A DNA stretch of 64,000 nucleotides from positions 62,001-126,000 of the forward strand of contig FOEZ01000012.1 of NCBI GenBank assembly GCA_900110595.1, in the 5' to 3' direction. The notes under the pieces were generated by a model, which made no database searches, had not been told where the DNA came from, and was given only the letters and a program-made list of their open reading frames with translations. Below, in pieces: positions 53,859 through 63,400 of the stretch (within the stretch, counting starts at the first letter, position 1; each line of letters begins with the position of its first letter). A program made the translations under genes and the position numbers. The stretch is from Arthrobacter sp. OV608 (lineage in GTDB: Bacteria; Actinomycetota; Actinomycetes; Actinomycetales; Micrococcaceae).

Positions 53859-53896
53859 GCAGCCCGCCGGTTTTGGTGGGCTGCTGATCCTTTTTA
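53859..53896 (+). terminator. Probable terminator after small protein paralogue 1
   Basis: GCAGCCCGCC (53859-53868) pairs with GGTGGGCTGC (53875-53884) with one G-T pair, followed by CCTTTTTAA. Confidence 0.6.
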
Positions 53897-53986
53897 AGGT
53901 GCCGGGCGTAAAATAAGGGCACTGGCTCCGCCAGGATTTTCTTGGAATCGCTCTTTCCCCGGTACGCGGGAGGGGGGTGGAAAACA

Positions 53987-54202
53987 GTGGCACATTTCAT
54001 CGATGGGTTCATGAGCCTGACGGACAGGCTCCGCTTCTTCTTTGGCCCCGCCGCCCGGGTGGACTCCAGTCTGCCGGTGGTACACAAGCATGACGAGTTC
54101 GAGCAGGCCTCGGAAGAGGAACTGACGCACTTTGTGGTGGAAACCGATACGTCAGGCCACCACTATGCGGTACGCCGCGACGACCTCGAGAAGGAGGCCT
54201 GA
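53987..54202 (+). CDS. Small protein, paralogue 2
   Basis: A 71-residue protein: FMSLTDRLRFFFGPAARVDS, an acidic middle and THFVVETDTSGHHYAVRRDD near the end. GTG 53987 follows GGGAGGGGGG. It resembles the 80-residue protein at 53577, suggesting tandem duplication. No recognised domain. Confidence 0.68.
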   Translation: MAHFIDGFMSLTDRLRFFFGPAARVDSSLPVVHKHDEFEQASEEELTHFVVETDTSGHHYAVRRDDLEKEA

Positions 54203-54230
54203 CCCTGGCAGCGCAGCTGCGGCCAGACCC

Positions 54231-54275
54231 AAAAATGCACTGGTGACGGACTGAGTCCGTCACCAGTGCATTTTT
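54231..54275. terminator. Bidirectional terminator between small gene and lysC
   Basis: Perfect inverted repeat of 22 bp (54231-54252 and 54254-54275), starting AAAAATGCACTGG and ending in TTTTT. It separates the small-protein genes from the convergent lysC. Confidence 0.9.
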
Positions 54276-54316
54276 ACTGAAAGTCGGTTTTGCAGGTCCC
54301 GCGGTGCGGCGAGCTG

Positions 54317-54835
54317 TTAGCGGCCCGTGCCGCCGTACACAGTGGCTTCGCTCTCGCTGTCCAGCTCAAAGGCCCGGTGGATGACCCGTACGGCCTCGTC
54401 CAGCAGGTCGGCATGCGTAACAACCGAGATGCGGATCTCCGAGGTGGAGATCATGTTGATGTTGATGCCGGCATCCGAGAGTGCCTTGAAGAACGTGGCG
54501 GACACGCCTGGGTGCGACCGCATCCCGGCGCCGATCAGGGACAGCTTGCCGATCTGTTCGTTGTACTCGATGGTTTCAAAACCGATCTGGTCCTGTGCTG
54601 CGTGCAGCGCTGCCAGTGCGTCGGCGCCTTCCACGATGGGCAGCGTGAACGAAATGTCCGTCCGGCCGGTGCCGTGGGTGGACACGTTCTGCACGATCAT
54701 GTCGATGTTCGAGTGGGCATCGGCAATGACCTGGAAGATGGCAGCAGCCTTGCCGGGAATGTCCGGCACACCAACAACGGTGACCTTGGCTTCGGAACGG
54801 TCGTGCGCGACGCCGGAGATGATTGGCTGCTCCAA
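54317..54835 (-). other. Probable internal start giving the aspartokinase beta subunit
   Basis: An in-frame TTG (54835) follows AGAGGGAG with a five-base spacer and opens 172 residues starting at the ACT region ([20 protein letters not shown]). In Corynebacterium glutamicum the beta subunit of the alpha2-beta2 enzyme starts at the equivalent position and has the same length. Confidence 0.65.
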
Positions 54836-55675
54836 GGCAACTCCCTCTTGAGTGGTGATCTTGTCTTCGGCGCTGGGGATGACCCAGGTGCCTTCGTGCT
54901 GGCTGAATGACGAACGGACGTGCAGTGGCACGCCGAACCTGCGCGCGTACTCCACGCAGCGAAGGTGCAGGATCTTGGCTCCCGACGCCGCAAGTTCAAG
55001 CATTTCCTCGCTGGAGATCGTATCGATCTTCTGGGCTGAGGGGACCACCCGGGGGTCGGCGGTGTAGATACCGTCCACGTCCGTGTAGATTTCGCAGACG
55101 TCCGCCTCAAGTGCTGCTGCGAGTGCCACCGCCGTAGTGTCCGAACCGCCGCGGCCCAGGGTGGTGATCTCGTTCGTGGCGCGGCTCATGCCCTGGAAGC
55201 CCGCCACGATGGCGATGTTTCCCTTGTCGAGTGCGGTGCGGATCCGGTGGGGGTCGACGTCGATGATCCGGGCCTTGCCGTGGATGCCATCGGTGATCAT
55301 GCCGGCTTGGGAGCCGGTGAAGGACTGGGCGGAGGCGCCCAGCTTGTTAATGGCCATGGCAAGCAGCGCCATGGAGATACGCTCACCGGCGGACAGCAGC
55401 ATGTCCATTTCGCGGGCGGGGGCCGAGTCCGTCACCTGGGCGGCCAGGTCCAGGAGTTCGTCAGTGGTATCGCCCATGGCGGAGACCACCACAACCACTT
55501 CATTGCCGGCAGCATGGGCGTCCACAACGCGCGCTGCCACCCGTTTGACGCCGTCGGCATCCGCCACGGACGATCCGCCAAACTTCTGCACGATCAGCTG
55601 TTTGGTTACTGCGCCGCCGGCGGGCAGCTCCTGTGCCTGCTTTGCGTTGTGCACTTCTGTAGTGGGCGTACTCAT
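54317..55675 (-). CDS. lysC: Aspartate kinase
   Basis: A 452-residue enzyme that phosphorylates aspartate as first step of lysine, threonine and methionine synthesis. It has the kinase domain ([40 protein letters not shown]) and two C-terminal ACT domains that mediate feedback control. A 23-residue extension precedes the usual start; the inner candidate codon is GTA, so ATG 55675 is kept. asd, the usual downstream partner, is absent here. Confidence 0.95.
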   Translation of the reverse strand: MSTPTTEVHNAKQAQELPAGGAVTKQLIVQKFGGSSVADADGVKRVAARVVDAHAAGNEVVVVVSAMGDTTDELLDLAAQVTDSAPAREMDMLLSAGERISMALLAMAINKLGASAQSFTGSQAGMITDGIHGKARIIDVDPHRIRTALDKGNIAIVAGFQGMSRATNEITTLGRGGSDTTAVALAAALEADVCEIYTDVDGIYTADPRVVPSAQKIDTISSEEMLELAASGAKILHLRCVEYARRFGVPLHVRSSFSQHEGTWVIPSAEDKITTQEGVALEQPIISGVAHDRSEAKVTVVGVPDIPGKAAAIFQVIADAHSNIDMIVQNVSTHGTGRTDISFTLPIVEGADALAALHAAQDQIGFETIEYNEQIGKLSLIGAGMRSHPGVSATFFKALSDAGININMISTSEIRISVVTHADLLDEAVRVIHRAFELDSESEATVYGGTGR

Positions 55676-55921
55676 GCGCGAACCTTCACTGGATCAAATT
55701 GGAGCCGGCCCAAGCAGCGGTGATGCTGTGTTGGCCCTGACCCGGGGGAACTTGCGCCGTTGTTGGCGCGACTTCGTGGCACCAGTTTATCGCCGCCCGC
55801 GGTCAGGGGTTGAATTGTGACCGAATCCTGGGCGTTGGGAAGCGTGCCGCCAGCATCCGCGGGCGTACGCTCAAAAGTGTCAGCGTGCATCAAAAAACTG
55901 TGGGGGACAGGTGCGTTATAC

Positions 55922-56887
55922 ATGCCAATGATTTCTGAGTTATCGGACGGTACGGCAGGGCTGGAGCCCGACGGCGGCATCACGGCTCATGCCGTCAGCC
56001 GCAGCTTCGGCACGGTACACGCCGTCGAACATATGGACTTCCATGCCCCGGCAGGCAAGGTGACCGCTCTGATCGGGCCAAACGGGGCCGGCAAAACTAC
56101 GCTGCTGCTGATGCTGGCGTCGTTGCTGGCGCCCGACCAAGGCAGCATCAGTGTGGGCGGCCTCGATCCGCGCCGGGATCGCGCGGAAGTACGCAGCCGG
56201 GTTGGCTGGATGCCGGACACCCTGGGTGTGTGGGAGTCGCTCACCGCCCGTGAAATCCTCACCCAGATGGCCCGCTTCTACCGGCTTCCGGCCCAGGGCA
56301 TCGGACGGCGGGTCGCGGAGCTGCTGGAACGCGTCCGGCTGGACGACCTGGCCGACCAACCGGCGCGGGTGCTGTCCCGCGGACAGCAGCAGAGGCTCAG
56401 CCTGGCGCGGGCCCTGATCCACGATCCTTCCGTCCTTCTGCTCGACGAACCGGCATCGGGCCTGGATCCAGGCTCCCGCGTGGAGCTTCGGCTGATGCTG
56501 CGGGAACTGGCGGCAGAGGGTAAGGCGGTGGTGGTTTCGTCCCACGTGCTGAGCGAACTGGACGAAATTGCCGACGGCGCCGTGTTCGTTAACAAGGGCC
56601 GTACCGTCAGGCAGCAAACCACTGAGCAGGCTGCCGCCGCCGGTCGGCGCTACGCCGTCACCGCCTCCGACATGGAGGCGCTCGCTGCCAAACTGGCCGG
56701 GCTGGGGCTGGCGTTCCGGCGCGAGGACGGACGCCGCCCGGCTCTCAGCCTGATGCTGGGCGGTGACAGCGACGCCGAGCGGCTGCTGCGTGACCTGGTG
56801 CTTGCCGGCGTCGGGGTGACCTCCTTTGCCCCCGCAACAGGCGCCCTTGAAGAGACCTACATGAGCCTCGAAGGGGAGCTGCGATGA
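55922..56887 (+). CDS. ABC transporter ATP-binding protein
   Basis: A 321-residue ATPase: Walker A LIGPNGAGKTTLLLML, signature LSRGQQQRLSLARALI, Walker B SVLLLDEPASGLDPGSR and switch His in VVVSSHVLSE. The C-terminal 90 residues resemble those of ABC-2 type exporters. ATG 55922 is preferred over the frame start at 55817. Two membrane-protein genes follow, so it probably powers an exporter. Confidence 0.92.
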   Translation: MPMISELSDGTAGLEPDGGITAHAVSRSFGTVHAVEHMDFHAPAGKVTALIGPNGAGKTTLLLMLASLLAPDQGSISVGGLDPRRDRAEVRSRVGWMPDTLGVWESLTAREILTQMARFYRLPAQGIGRRVAELLERVRLDDLADQPARVLSRGQQQRLSLARALIHDPSVLLLDEPASGLDPGSRVELRLMLRELAAEGKAVVVSSHVLSELDEIADGAVFVNKGRTVRQQTTEQAAAAGRRYAVTASDMEALAAKLAGLGLAFRREDGRRPALSLMLGGDSDAERLLRDLVLAGVGVTSFAPATGALEETYMSLEGELR

Positions 56888-58029
56888 GCCACGCAACAAA
56901 GGACCGGCAGGACACCGGCGGCAGGACAACGGGCGGTTACCTGCCCGGCATTCGGGATGTGGTGGTGCTTGAGCTCAAGCAACGGCTGCGGTCCCGCGGC
57001 TGGTACATCATGCTGGCCATCTGGTTTGTCCTGACCGGCCTCGTGACCTGGCTGACCTGGGCCAGCTGGAACGCCAGCCAGGAGGCGCAGCGCGGATACC
57101 CAGGCTACGTGGCGCCGCCGGACACCGGTCCAGGATCCATGATCTTCGAGGTGGTCCTGGCATTCGTCCTGCTCTTTGCGCTGCTGGTTGCCCCGGCGCT
57201 GTCCGCCAACGCCGTTAACGGCGACCGGGCCGGCGGCACTCTGGCCATCCTCCAGGTAACCCTGCTGCGGCCCGGCCAGATCCTGTGGGGCAAATTCGTG
57301 GCGGCGTGGGCGGCGGCCCTGGCCTTCCTGGTGGCCAGCACGCCCTTCCTGGTAATCGGGGTGGCGCTGGGCGGCATGACTCCCGGCCACGTCCTGGTGG
57401 CGCTGCTCATGCTGGCAGTTGAGGTGGGAGTTGTCTGCGCCATCGGTGTTGGCATCTCGGCGCTCGCGGGCCGGCCACTGTTTTCGATCGTGGTCACGTA
57501 CCTCGCCGTGGCCGGCCTTGCCGTGGGCACCCTGATCGCCTTTGGGCTGGGAACAGGGCTTACGCAGGGGACCATTATGGCCAACCAGGCCCAATACCGG
57601 GCGTACGAGCCGCTGTCCCGGGAGGGAGGCCAACAGGGGCCCATTGAACCGGAGTACACGTGCTCCGGACCGCTGCAGGAGCAGAGCGCCATGCGGACCG
57701 AACGGGTGGCCTGGTTGATAGCAATGAACCCTTACGTGGTGGTGGCCGATGCGATCCCGTACGAGGACCGTTCGCAGGAGCGCAACTACTCGTCAGTTGG
57801 CGCAATAGAGACCATCAGCCAGGGTGCCCGGTATGCCATGGCAGGTCCGGAGGGCACCTTCCCGTGTGCGAACGGCGAGGTCAAACCGCGGTATCTGGCG
57901 CAGTCCACCCCGCTGTGGCCTTTGGGACTGGGCCTGCAGCTGTTGGTGGCCGCACTCCTGATGTGGCTGGGTTGGCGTGCGCTTCGCACGCCCGCCCGCA
58001 AACTGGCGCGGGGAACCCGCATAGCGTAG
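56884..58029 (+). CDS. ABC-2 type transporter permease
   Basis: A 381-residue membrane protein with about six helices and a large extracytoplasmic insertion before the last one (about residues 245-345). GDRAGGTLAILQVTLLRPGQ is the usual ABC-2 segment. The start overlaps the ATPase stop (ATGA). ERVAWLIAMNPYVVVADAIP is echoed in the next gene product. Confidence 0.88.
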   Translation: MSHATKDRQDTGGRTTGGYLPGIRDVVVLELKQRLRSRGWYIMLAIWFVLTGLVTWLTWASWNASQEAQRGYPGYVAPPDTGPGSMIFEVVLAFVLLFALLVAPALSANAVNGDRAGGTLAILQVTLLRPGQILWGKFVAAWAAALAFLVASTPFLVIGVALGGMTPGHVLVALLMLAVEVGVVCAIGVGISALAGRPLFSIVVTYLAVAGLAVGTLIAFGLGTGLTQGTIMANQAQYRAYEPLSREGGQQGPIEPEYTCSGPLQEQSAMRTERVAWLIAMNPYVVVADAIPYEDRSQERNYSSVGAIETISQGARYAMAGPEGTFPCANGEVKPRYLAQSTPLWPLGLGLQLLVAALLMWLGWRALRTPARKLARGTRIA

Positions 58030-58125
58030 CTGCTCCTGTGGACAGGCCCGGCACGGTGGACCACGATGGGGTTAGCCCCGTGAGCACCGGGGCTGGGCCT
58101 GTTGTGGGATACGGGGGCTTGGACT

Positions 58126-59202
58126 GTGGCCGGTGACGAACGGCAGGACGAGGGCTTCGGCGTCGAAGAACCTGTGTACGAGGTTATTGGCGCAGGCGGG
58201 ACCATCCCTGCGGCCGCAGAAGACGATGATTCCCTGCCGCCAAGCCCGGGCGCCGCCCGCGTGGTCCTGCGCCAGGCCTTGGTGGACGTCGCCCGGATTG
58301 TCGTCTCCAGACGCTTCTGGTGGCAGTCAGCCACCATTTTCCTGGCGTCCCTGGCCGCTGGGTTGCTGACGGTGATGGTGGCAACCGGAGGTGACGTTCC
58401 GCCCGATGCGCCCGGAGGCGTCTACGTTCTGGCCGCGGCGATCCTGGTTCCGGTTACCTGCGTGCTGGCGATCAGATGGGCACGCCATCGGGGCAGGACG
58501 GACGAGGACGGGGAGCCTACGGCGGAGGGGCCGTTCCTGGCCTGGACGGTGGCTTGTGGCCGCGGGGTGGTTTTTACGTTGCTGGCTGCGCTGTTCCTGC
58601 TTTGCCTTGCCTACGCAACGGAATCATCCCCTGCCGTAGCCGTTATAGCGGCCGCTGTGGCCCTGTGGGAGGTCCTGGTTTTTGCTGCGATCGGGGCGGG
58701 AACGCTGTGGTGGTTCGGCAAGAACACTGGACGGGCCGTGGCATGGAGTGCGGCCTTCCTGCTCCTGCTCGGAAATGTCCTTGCCGTGGCGGCGCTTCTT
58801 CCCGCCGTGCGAACCTCGGAACGGGTCCTTGTTGCTGTAAACATAGAACGTGACGGCGCCGGGCGGTTGGTGTCGTGGCAATGCTTGCCCGAACTGCGGG
58901 GTTTCACGGAGGTTTATCACACCGAGAGGATCGCCTGGATAGCTGCGAGCAATCCGCTGATCCTGTTCAGCATGCTGGCCGGGGAATCCGGTTCCCAGGA
59001 TGACACGCTGGCATGGTTTCCCGGAGCGATGCAGGAAGCCGCTGATGCTTCACAGGTTCCCTGCGTGGAGGGCCGGGAGCGCGACGGCGCAGTGGACGGA
59101 GTGCCACTGGCAGCCGTCGGCATCGGCGTGCAAGCGGCTGTGGGCGGGGTTTTCCTTGGCGGGGGTTATGCGGCGACCAGGCGCCGGTCCGCCTCAGGGT
59201 GA
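58126..59202 (+). CDS. Membrane protein related to the adjacent ABC permease
   Basis: A 358-residue protein: acidic cytoplasmic N terminus (about 60 residues), about six membrane helices and a C-terminal extracytoplasmic segment with ERIAWIAASNPLILFSMLAG, which parallels the ERVAWLIAMNP segment of the preceding permease. It is likely a diverged second membrane subunit. GTG 58126 with GGGGG upstream is preferred over TTG 58102. Confidence 0.72.
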   Translation: MAGDERQDEGFGVEEPVYEVIGAGGTIPAAAEDDDSLPPSPGAARVVLRQALVDVARIVVSRRFWWQSATIFLASLAAGLLTVMVATGGDVPPDAPGGVYVLAAAILVPVTCVLAIRWARHRGRTDEDGEPTAEGPFLAWTVACGRGVVFTLLAALFLLCLAYATESSPAVAVIAAAVALWEVLVFAAIGAGTLWWFGKNTGRAVAWSAAFLLLLGNVLAVAALLPAVRTSERVLVAVNIERDGAGRLVSWQCLPELRGFTEVYHTERIAWIAASNPLILFSMLAGESGSQDDTLAWFPGAMQEAADASQVPCVEGRERDGAVDGVPLAAVGIGVQAAVGGVFLGGGYAATRRRSASG

Positions 59203-59790
59203 TGAATCTGGACTTTCCAGCCGGAACATCAGCAAGGGAAGGCCTTTGCCGGCGCTTTCCGGATATTCGGGGGAAACTGCATCCGGCCGGAACCCGAGAC
59301 TGCGGAGAAGCCGGATGGATGGTTTGTTCGGTTCATAGACCGCCGCTGCAACAGTGTTGATCCCGCGCTGGGCGAAGAGCCAGGTCACCAGGGCGGCCGC
59401 AGCCTCACGTCCGTAACCGTGGTGGTGGTAATCGGGATGCAGGACGTAAGCCAACGCGGCGTGCCCGGCAGGATGCCGTCCGGGGGCCAGCATGCCCGGC
59501 CTGGAGACGGCAGTGCTGTTCCAGGTGCGCGCATCCCCGATCACCTCCCCGGACTGCCGCAGGGTGATGGCCCAGCAGTAGTTGAACCAGTCGCCGGCTG
59601 ATGCCTCGGCAAGGACCAGGAGCTCTTTGAGCCTTGCCCGGTTGGCCTCGACGGAGAGCGGCTCGTGGGAGAGGTACCGGGTGGCGGCGGGATTGCTGCG
59701 GTAACTGTGGATGGCGGCCTCGTCCGAGCCCTCGACGAGCCGCAGGACGAGCCGCTCGGTGACGAGCGGTTCGATCTCACCCGGGGGCAT
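59194..59790 (-). CDS. GNAT family N-acetyltransferase
   Basis: A 198-residue acetyltransferase. ERLVLRLVEGSDEAAIHSY at the N terminus, ALAYVLHPDYHHHGYGREAA (acetyl-CoA pyrophosphate loop) and VAAAVYEPNKPSIRLLRSLG are typical of the RimJ/RimL group. The substrate is unknown. Its 3' end overlaps the convergent membrane-protein gene by 9 bp. It follows recR with a 12-bp gap. Confidence 0.9.
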   Translation of the reverse strand: MPPGEIEPLVTERLVLRLVEGSDEAAIHSYRSNPAATRYLSHEPLSVEANRARLKELLVLAEASAGDWFNYCWAITLRQSGEVIGDARTWNSTAVSRPGMLAPGRHPAGHAALAYVLHPDYHHHGYGREAAAALVTWLFAQRGINTVAAAVYEPNKPSIRLLRSLGFRPDAVSPEYPESAGKGLPLLMFRLESPDSSP

Positions 59791-59802
59791 CGCCGGCCGG
59801 CC

Positions 59803-60402
59803 TCAGGTGAGGGCGTTCCGGCGGCCCTCGAAGGCGCGCCCCAGCGTGACCTCGTCGGCGTATTCAAGATCGCCGCCTACGGGCAGTCCGGACGCGAGCC
59901 TTGTCACCGCGATCCCGATGGTTTTCAGCATCCTGGCCAGGTAGGTGGCCGTCGCCTCACCCTCGAGGTTGGGATCGGTGGCGATGATGACTTCCTGGAT
60001 GGCGCCGTCGTTCAGCCGGGTGAGGAGCTCGCGGATCCGCAGCTGCTCCGGACCGATGCCGGCAATCGGATTAATGGCACCGCCCAGTACGTGGTACCTG
60101 CCCCGGAACGAGCGCGTACGTTCCACGGCGAGTACGTCCTTGGATTCCTCCACCACGCAGATCACCGCGGGATCGCGCCGGGGGTCACGGCAGATGTTGC
60201 AGAGCTCCTGCTCAGTGACATTGCCGCAGACCGTGCAGAACTTGACCCTTTCCTTCACGGTGGTGATGGCTTCCACCAGCCGCTTCATGTCCTGCGGGTC
60301 CGCTTCAAGGATGTGGAACGCCAGCCGCTGGGCGGATTTGGGTCCCACGCCGGGAAGGCGTCCGAGCTCGTCAATCAGCTCTTGGACAGCACCTTCGTAC
60401 AC
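59803..60402 (-). CDS. recR: Recombination protein RecR
   Basis: A 199-residue DNA-binding protein of the RecFOR gap-repair pathway. The helix-hairpin-helix is [20 protein letters not shown], the zinc finger Cys set is in [19 protein letters not shown], and the Toprim domain follows ([15 protein letters not shown], then [20 protein letters not shown]). AGAGGAAAAC precedes GTG 60402. It is 36 bp downstream of dnaX in the usual order. Confidence 0.97.
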   Translation of the reverse strand: MYEGAVQELIDELGRLPGVGPKSAQRLAFHILEADPQDMKRLVEAITTVKERVKFCTVCGNVTEQELCNICRDPRRDPAVICVVEESKDVLAVERTRSFRGRYHVLGGAINPIAGIGPEQLRIRELLTRLNDGAIQEVIIATDPNLEGEATATYLARMLKTIGIAVTRLASGLPVGGDLEYADEVTLGRAFEGRRNALT

Positions 60403-60438
60403 GTTTTCCTCTTTAGCTAGGAGCGGATAGTGGTTGGA

Positions 60439-63400
60439 TCAGTAGCGGGGCGGCACTGGGCTGCCGTCGAGGGAGCGTTCTTCGATCAGCTTCCCGCCAA
60501 GGATACGTTCCACCGCAGCACGGCCGAAGACGCCGGATGCCTCAATGGTCTCATCGTCCGGGCTCGGGATGTCCTGGACAAAAGTGGCTGCGGCCGGGAC
60601 GGCGCGGGCAGGGGCTTTTGCCCGGCCTGCCTCTGCCTCAGGGCTGTTGGACAGACGCTGGTAAAGGCTCTGCCGCGTGCCGGCAGGTGCCGGGGCCGCC
60701 GCAGTAGGGGCAGTCGGAGCAGGGGCAGGCGACGCCACGGAAGCAGCCGGTGCGGGGGCGGGGGCTGGCCGCGCTGCAGCAGCCGGCGCAGCCACCTGAG
60801 CGGCCGACGCCATGGCGAACTCTCGAGCACGTTCCGGCGCTGGTCCGGAGGATCGGCTGCCCTGGCCTGCCTCTTCACCCGTGGAAGGGGCAGTTGTTGC
60901 CAGGCCCCACTCGGCATCCACGGCGGAGGCCGTACTGGTAACCGGTATGGACGGGGGAATTTGCGCAGCGGCGGGTTCGTAGTGGTGGGGCGGCGTGGAG
61001 GCAGGAGCTTCCGTTTCCGCGATGCCGGCAGCTGCCGGTTTCCCAATGTTGCTTTCCTCGCCGACTACCCAGACACCCGGCGCCTGTTCCACCGCGCGGG
61101 TCCAGGGATCGTGCGGTGCGTCCCCTCCGGTTGCGGGCGTCGCCGGCACGGTTCCGGTGCCTGCCGGGGTATCAGAGTTTGGCCGGGTTCCGGGCTGGCG
61201 GGCCGGCAGGTTTCCCATGGCTGAAGCGACGGGTGGAACAGTTGCCCGCGAGCCCCCGCTGGTCTGGCCCGCCGAACCACCCCGGGTGGAGCGGGGCTCT
61301 GGGCGCGCCGAAGGGTCCCAGTCCAGGGGAGGCTCTTCATCCAGCGGGGGAGCGTCCTCGTCCCGGGGCGGTCCCCAGTCGTCGTCAGAGTACGAGTAGT
61401 CGCCGGGGGCGCCGCTGTACGGGTCGGCGGGGGCCGAAGGTGCGGCGGAATTGCCTGCCGCCGGTTGGGCTGAAGGGGCCGGAGTGGAAGGGACTGCCGG
61501 AGCTGCGCCCGCCGGTTGGGCAGGGCGGGTGGCTGGCGTCCGGGCTGCGATGACACCGGTGGCGGGTGCGCCCTGGACGTTCGCCTCTTGGTGATGTCCG
61601 GAGTCCGACGCTGCAGGCCGTTCCCCTGCCGTATTGGTCCCGGGGTGGCCCGCAACGCTTCCAGGAGCTTGCTCCTTGCCGGGAGCCGTAGCAGCACCGG
61701 ATGGTGCTGGTGTTTCTGGCGTCTCTGGTGTCTCTGGTGACGCGGTAGCGGCGGCCGCGGGGGCCAGTCCCCAGGCAACATCGGCTGACGTTGCCGGGGC
61801 GGGCCGGCTAGCGGGTGCTTTTGGGTTTGGTTCAGAGCTCGTCCGGCCGCCGCTGCCGGCCACCGCGGTGATCTGGCAGTCAATGCCCACAGTTTTGTGG
61901 ATTGCCTGCCGCAGGTTTTCCGAGTGGTCTGCCCGGCCAAAGGCGCCCGCGAGTCCGGAGGTGGTGAACGAAAGAGTAAGCGTGTGTCCGTCGAAGGCGC
62001 TCACCTGGGCGTTCGGCTCAACGAGCGCCCAAGTGCTGCGCTTGATTTTCGACAGGGTCTGCAGGACGTCCGGCCAAGCGCGGCGCAGCACTTCCACGTC
62101 GCCCATGGCGGGCGGGGGAGCGGGTGCGGCGGGCCCCGCGGAAGCCGGGCCAGGTTGCGCGTGCCCGGCAGGAACGGTTGCGGGTTGGACGGGCTGAGCG
62201 GGTTGGACGGGCTGAGCGGGTTGGACGGGCTGAAGCGGGGCGGGCTCTGGCCGTAGGTCAGGCGTGTTCGGCTCGCCGGAGCGCGATCCAGCGGGGGCCG
62301 GGTGCGAACCAGCAGGGGCGGTCGAGGTTCCGGCGGAACCCTCTACCGGCCAGTCGCTGGTGCTCACGCGGGGCGCGGTCAGCGGCGCACGGTTTTCAGC
62401 GTCAGCCGGTGCAGCGGCGGCCGCAGGCCTGCCGTCCGGACCCGTTGCTCCCGCAGGACGCGCATTCTGTGGAGCATGCGCGGAAGCCGGTTGGGCCGCG
62501 GCACGCGCGGGGTTCGATGGTCCCGTCGGTGCCGGTTCTTGCACTGCTGGCGCAGGGCTGGCTGCTTCCGGCCGGGGAGCGCCGGGGACGGTTGCTGGGG
62601 CTGTTGCGGGGGCTGGTGCGGCGTTCCCAACCGGCACGGCGTGACCCGCAGGGGCAGGTCGGTGACCCGACTCGACGGCGGGAGCACCGACGTCGTTTCC
62701 GGCGTAATTGAGCCGGCGTTCCACGCGGTCAATCCGCGCCGCCATGCCGCGCTCATTCTGCTCGGAACTGGGCAGCAGGATCCGGGCACACAGAAGCTCC
62801 AGGTGGAGCCGGGGTGACGTGGCGCCGGTCATTTCGGTCAGGGCCGTGTTGGTGACGTCTGCAGCACGGGACAACTCGGCGGCGCCAAGGTTGTGGGCCT
62901 GGTTCTTCAGGCGCGCGATCTGGTCGGCAGGCATGCCGCGCAGTATGGTCTGCGCGCTTTCAGGCATGGCCTGGACGATGATGAGGTCGCGGAAGCGTTC
63001 CAGCAGGTCCTCGACAAACCGGCGGGGATCATGGCCGGTCTGGATGACCCTGTCCACGGCGCGGAAAACGGTGGCTGCGTCTGAGGCGGCAACAGCTTCC
63101 ACCACGTCATCCAGCAGCGAGGCATGAGTGTAGCCAAGGAGCGCAACGGCCAGTTCGTAGTCCAGGCCGTTGGGCCCGGCGCCGGCCATCAGCTGGTCCA
63201 GGACGGAAAGGGAATCACGGACGGAACCGCCGCCGGCACGGACCACCAGCGACAGGACTCCGGGCGCCACCGGAACGTTCTCCTGGTTGCACAGCAGTTC
63301 CAGGTAGGCCATGAGAGGCTCGGGCGGCACCAGCCGGAAGGGATAGTGGTGTGTCCGGGAGCGGATGGTGCCGATGACCTTGTCCGGTTCCGTGGTGGCG

